From contig NZ_CP030771.1 of the NCBI RefSeq assembly GCF_006088715.1, forward strand, positions 7,438,001-7,502,000: a DNA stretch of 64,000 nt, written 5' to 3'. The notes beneath the pieces were generated by a model. It made no database searches. It was not told the DNA's origin and saw nothing but the letters and a program-made list of their open reading frames with translations. This DNA is from Streptomyces sp. YIM 121038. Lineage in GTDB: Bacteria > Actinomycetota > Actinomycetes > Streptomycetales > Streptomycetaceae. Both the position numbers and the translations under genes were made by a program. This document shows, one piece after another, positions 59,372 to 64,000 of the stretch; positions within the stretch are counted from its first letter, which is position 1; every line of letters begins with the position of its first letter.

Positions 59372-61111
59372 ATGGCAGTGGGACAACTCCCGGAACGAAT
59401 AAGGGAGTTCGCACGGTACTTGAACGACCTCCTGGCGCGCCTCGACCAGAGCGCCGGGTGGTGCGGCGTGTTCTGGTCCCGCGACCCCGACGGCATGCGG
59501 GCCTGCCTCGACGGCACCGAGGTGCCGCCCTGGGACGTGGTGCAGGCGCTGCTCCACGACCTCGCGGCCGACGTCGGCGTGGGGGTCGCGCAGGCGGAGA
59601 CCGGCCGCGCCCGGTCGCTGCACGCCGCGTCCGTGGCGGCGCACGACGATCGCCCCGGCGGCCGTGAACTCCTCAGCGACCGGCTCGACATGATGCTCCA
59701 GGAGCAGCGGTTCGCGGTCGAGCGGGAACAGGAACTCGCCCGCGCCCTCGCCCTCGCCGCGACGCCCGACGAGGTGGACCGCATCCATCTCGACCTGGCC
59801 TGGGTGCGCGACGACCACGAGCGCGCCGCGGCGCGCTGTGGCGAGCTGCGCCGGCGCATGGAGCGGCTCGACCGGGCGCGGGCGCCGCGCTGGGTGGACT
59901 TCGGCGGCGCCCCCTCGGACGGCGGGGACTTCGACGTCAGGGAGTTCCCCGCCGACCCGTCCGGCACCGCGGCCGGGCCCCGCGCCGCCGCCGACCGGGG
60001 CGCCGCGTACGACGGTCAGGGCGGCGCGTCCGACGACGACCGCGCGCCCTCTTCCGGCTACGACGACGACGGCCGTGCGCTCCCCTCCGGCTACGACGAC
60101 GGCCGCCGTGCGCCCTCCTCCGGCTACGACGGCGACGACCGTGCGTTCCCCTCCGGCGACGGCGGTGACGCCCGCGCGCTCTCCTCCGGCTACGACTACG
60201 ACGGTGACGGCCGCGCGGAGGCCTACGACCGTGACGGCCGCGCCGCCGCCTACGGCACGGACGGCCACGACACCGCCTGCGGCCACCCCCAGGGCCCCGA
60301 GGACCCCGATCCGCCCCGCAGGGACGCCGAGCGCGCGCCCGGCCAGGACGTGGCCCCGCGGGTTCCCGCGCAGCCCGGCCGCTCCCGGCTCGGGGTGCGG
60401 CGGCGCCCGCGCGGCGCCCGGTTCGCGGGCCTCGACGGCGCGGGCGACGACACGGCCGGGCCCGTCGCCGAGCCGACCGCGGCGGCCGCCCCGGGCACCC
60501 CGCGCGGCGCCCGCTACGTCCAGGCCGTCGACGCGCCGCCGCGGGCGCACCCGGAGCCGCCGGCCGCCCCGGACGGCGCCGCGGCCGACGAGCGCGCCAC
60601 CGTCGACGCGGTCAAGGCCCTCATCCGGCTGCGCGGCGAGGGCCGCAGCGGCGAGGCGCACGGCGTGCTCGTGGAGGCGGCCGGGTGGCCCGCCGCGCGG
60701 CTGCCGCTGTTCGCCGACGAGCTGCACCACGCGGGCCTCGCGGCCGACTGGGCGACCCTGCTGTGGGAGGCCGCCTCGCTGCCGCCCGACCGCCTCGTGG
60801 CCGTCGCCGACGCGCTCGCGGGCGCGGGCCGCGCCGACGACTGCCGCAAACTCCTGCGCCAGGGCGTGGCCCGGCCCGCCCCGGAGATCGCCGAGTCGCT
60901 GCTCGCGCTCCTGGACGCGGGGCGCGAACGCGAGGCCCGCGCGCTCCTTGACGCGTATGTGCGCGTGCGCAGCGCCGAGGACGTCGCGGCCTGCGCGCAC
61001 GCCGACGCGCAGCGGCTCATCCCGCTGCTCCTGGAGATGGCCAAGGGGGTCTCCGACGCGCACCACTGGGACCTCGTGCACGCGCTGCGCGTCGCGGGCT
61101 TCACCACCTGA
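59372..61111 (+). CDS. Large hypothetical protein with low-complexity centre
   Basis: A 579-residue protein. N-terminal 170 residues form a folded, partly coiled-coil region (REFARYLNDLLARLDQSAGWCGVFWSRDPDGM; long helices around LDMMLQEQRFAVEREQELARAL). Residues about 224-295 are repeats of S-S-G-Y-D-x-D-(x)-R-A; the linker to 400 is Pro/Ala-rich. The C-terminal 180 residues are helical repeats (VDAVKALIRLRGEGRSGEAHGVL, LLALLDAGREREARALL), TPR/HEAT-like. Probably a Streptomyces-specific scaffold. -10-like TAGTCT at 59345-59350. Confidence 0.8.
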   Translation: MAVGQLPERIREFARYLNDLLARLDQSAGWCGVFWSRDPDGMRACLDGTEVPPWDVVQALLHDLAADVGVGVAQAETGRARSLHAASVAAHDDRPGGRELLSDRLDMMLQEQRFAVEREQELARALALAATPDEVDRIHLDLAWVRDDHERAAARCGELRRRMERLDRARAPRWVDFGGAPSDGGDFDVREFPADPSGTAAGPRAAADRGAAYDGQGGASDDDRAPSSGYDDDGRALPSGYDDGRRAPSSGYDGDDRAFPSGDGGDARALSSGYDYDGDGRAEAYDRDGRAAAYGTDGHDTACGHPQGPEDPDPPRRDAERAPGQDVAPRVPAQPGRSRLGVRRRPRGARFAGLDGAGDDTAGPVAEPTAAAAPGTPRGARYVQAVDAPPRAHPEPPAAPDGAAADERATVDAVKALIRLRGEGRSGEAHGVLVEAAGWPAARLPLFADELHHAGLAADWATLLWEAASLPPDRLVAVADALAGAGRADDCRKLLRQGVARPAPEIAESLLALLDAGREREARALLDAYVRVRSAEDVAACAHADAQRLIPLLLEMAKGVSDAHHWDLVHALRVAGFTT

Positions 61112-61246
61112 GCCCCGCCCCCGCGGTGTGCGCGGCCGTGCGTCCCGCACCCGCTCGGGTGATCGGTGGCCCGTGAAACAAGATCGACTCCGCCGCGTTG
61201 AGGTGATGGTCTTGGCAAGGCCGTCCATGGGGCTTACGTTCGTCTG

Positions 61247-61273
61247 TCTACGCACCAAGTCTACGGGCGTAGA
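61247..61273. promoter_or_regulatory. Candidate operator of the pyrimidine-catabolic operon
   Basis: TCTACG-GG-CGTAGA (61260-61273) is a palindrome; an extra TCTACG half-site lies at 61247-61252. It is 20-40 bp before GAAGGAG (61293-61299) and the first gene. The regulator is not in the window. Confidence 0.55.
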
Positions 61274-61307
61274 GGCTCTCTGACGTCCTGTCGAAGGAGC
61301 ACAGCTC

Positions 61308-62150
61308 ATGGTCAACGTCGTACGCGCCGCACTCGTCCAGGCGACCTGGACCGGCGACACCGAATCCATGATCGCCAAGCATGAGGAGCACGCCCGCGAG
61401 GCCGCCAGGCAGGGCGCCAAGGTGATCGGCTTCCAAGAGGTCTTCAACGCCCCGTACTTCTGCCAGGTCCAGGAGAAGGAGCACTACCGCTGGGCGGAGC
61501 CGGTGCCCGACGGGCCGACCACGCGCCGGATGCGGGACCTGGCCCGCGAGACCGGCATGGTGATCGTCGTGCCCGTCTTCGAGGTCGAGCAGTCCGGCTT
61601 CTACTACAACACCGCGGCCGTGATCGACGCCGACGGCAGCTACCTCGGCAAGTACCGCAAGCACCACATCCCCCAAGTCAAGGGGTTCTGGGAGAAGTTC
61701 TACTTCCGTCCGGGCAACCTCGGCTGGCCGGTCTTCGACACCGCCGTCGGCCGCGTCGGCGTCTACATCTGCTACGACCGGCACTTCCCCGAGGGCTGGC
61801 GGCAGTTGGGCCTGAACGGCGCCCAGCTCGTCTACAACCCTTCGGCCACCTCGCGCGGCCTGTCCGGCCATCTGTGGCAGCTGGAGCAGCCCGCCGCCGC
61901 GGTCGCCAACGAGTACTTCGTCGCCGCGATCAACCGCGTCGGCCGGGAGGAGTACGGCGACAACGACTTCTACGGCACGAGTTACTTCGTGGACCCGCGC
62001 GGGCAGTTCGTCGGCGAGACGGCGAGCGACAAGACGGAGGAGCTCCTCGTGCGCGACCTGGACTTCGACCTGATCGACGAGGTCCGCGAGCAGTGGGCGT
62101 TCTACCGGGACCGCCGCCCGGACGCGTACGAAGGGCTGGTCACGCCGTGA
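61308..62150 (+). CDS. pydC: N-carbamoyl-beta-alanine amidohydrolase (nitrilase superfamily)
   Basis: A 280-residue C-N hydrolase. Catalytic triad visible: Glu44 (GFQEVF), Lys118 (YRKHHIP) and Cys155 (ICYDRHFPE). Closest in pattern to beta-ureidopropionase/N-carbamoyl-amino-acid hydrolases. With the dihydropyrimidinase and aminotransferase that follow it would complete reductive uracil/thymine (or hydantoin) breakdown. GAAGGAG 8 nt upstream. Its stop overlaps the next GTG. Confidence 0.9.
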   Translation: MVNVVRAALVQATWTGDTESMIAKHEEHAREAARQGAKVIGFQEVFNAPYFCQVQEKEHYRWAEPVPDGPTTRRMRDLARETGMVIVVPVFEVEQSGFYYNTAAVIDADGSYLGKYRKHHIPQVKGFWEKFYFRPGNLGWPVFDTAVGRVGVYICYDRHFPEGWRQLGLNGAQLVYNPSATSRGLSGHLWQLEQPAAAVANEYFVAAINRVGREEYGDNDFYGTSYFVDPRGQFVGETASDKTEELLVRDLDFDLIDEVREQWAFYRDRRPDAYEGLVTP

Positions 62151-63427
62151 AGGACCTGCACACCCGGCACAAGGCCGTCCTGCCCGACTGGCTCGCGCTC
62201 TACTACGGCGAGCCGATCGAGCTCACCCACGGCGAGGGCCGCTACGTCTGGGACGCCCGGGGGCGGCGCTACCTGGACTTCTTCGGCGGCATCCTCACCA
62301 CCATGACCGCGCACGCGCTGCCCGAGGTCACCAAGGCCGTCGCCGAGCAGGCGGGCCGCATCATCCACAGCTCGACGCTGTATCTGAACCGCCCGATGGT
62401 GGAGCTCGCCGAGCGCGTCGCCGCGCTCTCCGGCATCCCGGACGCGCGCGTGTTCTTCACGACGTCCGGCACGGAGGCGAACGACGCGGCACTGCTGCTC
62501 GCCACCGCCCACCGGGGCTCGAACCAGATCCTGGCGATGCGCAACAGCTACCACGGCCGCTCCTTCTCGGCCGTCGGCATCACCGGCAACCGCTCCTGGT
62601 CGCCCACCAGCCTCTCCCCGCTCCAGACGCTCTACGTCCACGGGGGCGTGCGCACCCGCGGACCCTACGCGGCCCTGAGCGACGCCGAGTTCACCGAGGC
62701 GTGCGTGGCGGACCTCAGGGACATGCTCGGCCAGACCCGTGGCGTCGCCGCGCTGATCGCCGAGCCGATCCAGGGCGTCGGCGGCTTCACCTCGCCGCCC
62801 GACGGCCTGTACGCGGCCTTCCGCGAGGTGCTGGAGGAGCACGGCGCCCTGTGGATCGCCGACGAGGTGCAGACCGGCTGGGGCCGCACCGGCGACCACT
62901 TCTGGGGCTGGCAGGCGCACGCCCAGTCGGGCCCGCCGGACCTGCTCACCTTCGCCAAGGGCATCGGCAACGGCATGTCGATCGGCGGCGTCGTCGGCCG
63001 CGCCGAGGTCATGAACTGCCTGGACGCCAACTCCATCTCCACCTTCGGCGGCTCCCCGGTGACGATGGCCGCGGGCCTGGCCAACCTCACGTACCTGCTC
63101 GAACACGACCTCCAAGGCAACGCGCGCCGGGTCGGCGGGCTGCTCATCGAGCGTCTGCGGGCGATCTGCGCGACGCTGCCCGGCGTCCGCGAGGTGCGCG
63201 GCCGCGGCCTGATGATCGGCGTCGAGCTGGTCAGGCCCGGTACCGACGAGGCCCACCCGGAAGCGGCCGCCGCCGTCCTCGAAGCGGCCCGCGAGGGCGG
63301 CCTCCTCATCGGCAAGGGCGGCGGCCACAGCACCAGCGTGCTGCGGATCGCGCCACCGCTGACCCTCACCGTCGCCGAGGCGGAAGAGGGCGCGGCGATC
63401 CTCGAACGGGCCCTCCGGGAGGTCTAG
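62147..63427 (+). CDS. Class III aminotransferase (beta-alanine-type)
   Basis: A 426-residue PLP enzyme: TSGTEANDAALLLA (phosphate loop), RNSYHGRSF, WIADEVQTGWGRTG (cofactor Asp) and TFAKGIGNG with the PLP Lys271. Resembles alanine-glyoxylate 2/beta-alanine aminotransferases. In the operon it would convert beta-alanine or 3-aminoisobutyrate released by the hydrolase to semialdehydes. GTG start overlapping the previous stop (GTGA). Confidence 0.93.
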   Translation: MKDLHTRHKAVLPDWLALYYGEPIELTHGEGRYVWDARGRRYLDFFGGILTTMTAHALPEVTKAVAEQAGRIIHSSTLYLNRPMVELAERVAALSGIPDARVFFTTSGTEANDAALLLATAHRGSNQILAMRNSYHGRSFSAVGITGNRSWSPTSLSPLQTLYVHGGVRTRGPYAALSDAEFTEACVADLRDMLGQTRGVAALIAEPIQGVGGFTSPPDGLYAAFREVLEEHGALWIADEVQTGWGRTGDHFWGWQAHAQSGPPDLLTFAKGIGNGMSIGGVVGRAEVMNCLDANSISTFGGSPVTMAAGLANLTYLLEHDLQGNARRVGGLLIERLRAICATLPGVREVRGRGLMIGVELVRPGTDEAHPEAAAAVLEAAREGGLLIGKGGGHSTSVLRIAPPLTLTVAEAEEGAAILERALREV

Positions 63428-63496
63428 TCCGCGGGCGCGCCCGCGCCCGCCCGCCGCCGACGCCCGTCACCCCCGTACGAAAGGGAGCGCACCACC

Positions 63497-64000
63497 ATGA
63501 GCACCCGCACCCTGATCCGCGGCGGACTCGTCGTCACCGCCGCCGAGGAACTCCACGCCGACGTGCTCGTCGAGGACGGCCGGATCGCCGCGCTCGCCGC
63601 CCGCGGCACCGAGGCCGCGGCGGCCTGGACCGCGGACCGCGTCATCGACGCGAGCGAGAAGTACGTCATCCCGGGCGGCGTGGACGCCCACACGCACATG
63701 GAACTCCCCTTCGGCGGCACCTTCGCGTCGGACTCCTTCGAGACCGGCACCCGCGCCGCCGCCTGGGGCGGCACCACCACCATCGTGGACTTCGCCGTGC
63801 AGACCATGGGCCGGTCCCTGCGCTCGGGCCTGGACGCCTGGTACGCGAAGGCCGACGGCAAGTGCGCGATCGACTACGCCTTCCACATGATCCTCTCCGA
63901 CGTCAACGAGCGGACCCTGAAGGAGATGGACCTCCTCGTGGAGGAGGGCATCACGTCCTTCAAGCTGTTCATGGCCTACCCGGGGGTCTTCTACAGCGAC
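63497..64000 (+). CDS. pydB: Dihydropyrimidinase/hydantoinase (3' end outside window)
   Basis: The first 168 codons are present. DAHTHMELPFGG gives the first metal ligands and SFKLFMAYPG the carboxylated Lys156; TTTIVDFAVQ is family-typical. Opens dihydrouracil or hydantoin rings, producing the substrate of the first gene. AAGGGAG precedes the ATG by 8 nt. The gap of 69 bp from the aminotransferase has no terminator, so it is in the same operon. Confidence 0.93.
   Translation, partial: MSTRTLIRGGLVVTAAEELHADVLVEDGRIAALAARGTEAAAAWTADRVIDASEKYVIPGGVDAHTHMELPFGGTFASDSFETGTRAAAWGGTTTIVDFAVQTMGRSLRSGLDAWYAKADGKCAIDYAFHMILSDVNERTLKEMDLLVEEGITSFKLFMAYPGVFYSD

Overview
The window is very GC-rich (roughly 70-75 percent). 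It has many GTG starts, a few TTA codons, -10 boxes of the TAnnnT type placed 6-8 nt before start codons, and typical actinomycete families (WhiJ-like XRE/DUF397/RsbW-like ATPase sets, DUF3093, RNase Sa, HisKA_3 kinases, allantoin genes under an IclR regulator). It is almost certainly a Streptomyces chromosome segment. I see no rRNA, tRNA, CRISPR array, insertion sequence or prophage. The content is core/conserved-accessory metabolism and regulation rather than a recognisable large antibiotic cluster.

1-5.4 kb: a WhiJ-type regulator with a DUF397 partner (cut by the window edge) diverges from an RsbW-like ATPase. Then come a putative I66-type protease inhibitor, a regulator/aldo-keto reductase pair, a hotdog thioesterase and an unknown protein. 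5.8-13.4 kb: histidine phosphatase, FAD monooxygenase, C39-like cysteine protease and an alanine-type aminotransferase diverging from an HxlR regulator over a double palindrome. These are followed by a secreted VWA-protein pair and a HipA-like kinase.

13.5-22.6 kb: the purine/allantoin catabolic region. Malate synthase (glyoxylate removal), a MobA-like cytidylyltransferase, an IclR repressor (AllR-like), allantoinase and allantoicase are present. Matching TTCCnC-type palindromes lie before malate synthase and allantoinase. A MocR regulator and a universal-stress protein lie between them. 22.7-31.4 kb: SDR, RibD/DHFR-like protein, secreted guanyl RNase, a two-component system whose kinase and response regulator are separated by two membrane-anchored Cys-containing proteins, and a P450 with a TTA codon.

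31.5-38.7 kb: a sugar (CUT2/ribose-type) uptake operon with a GntR regulator, Gfo/Idh dehydrogenase and ROK kinase, closed by a nested terminator with a U-tract. 38.8-44.3 kb: a sulfite-oxidase-like gene behind a leaderless leader peptide ending in Cys-Cys, then ornithine-cyclodeaminase-like, PcaD-PcaC fusion, metallo-hydrolase and exonuclease III genes. 44.3-54.6 kb: SGNH esterase, DUF3093, DUF6278, the gluABCD glutamate ABC transporter, a secreted S15-type hydrolase preceded by GTnAC repeats (GlnR/PhoP-like), and an L,D-transpeptidase lipoprotein.

54.7-64 kb: gamma-glutamyltransferase, an extra methionine aminopeptidase sharing a tiny bidirectional leaderless promoter with an XRE regulator, a Cmx/CmlR-type chloramphenicol exporter behind a long leader (leaderless 26-codon peptide, repeat array, 13-bp hairpin), a low-complexity protein, and the start of a reductive-pyrimidine/hydantoin catabolic operon (N-carbamoyl hydrolase, class III aminotransferase, dihydropyrimidinase cut by the window end).

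Two families of intergenic palindromic repeats (family A, core GCGTTTGAGGACGAG; family B, core GGGGCGCGGGGAACTGCGCG) punctuate gene ends. The most informative signals are regulatory: leader peptides, paired operators, and about twenty candidate leaderless starts.
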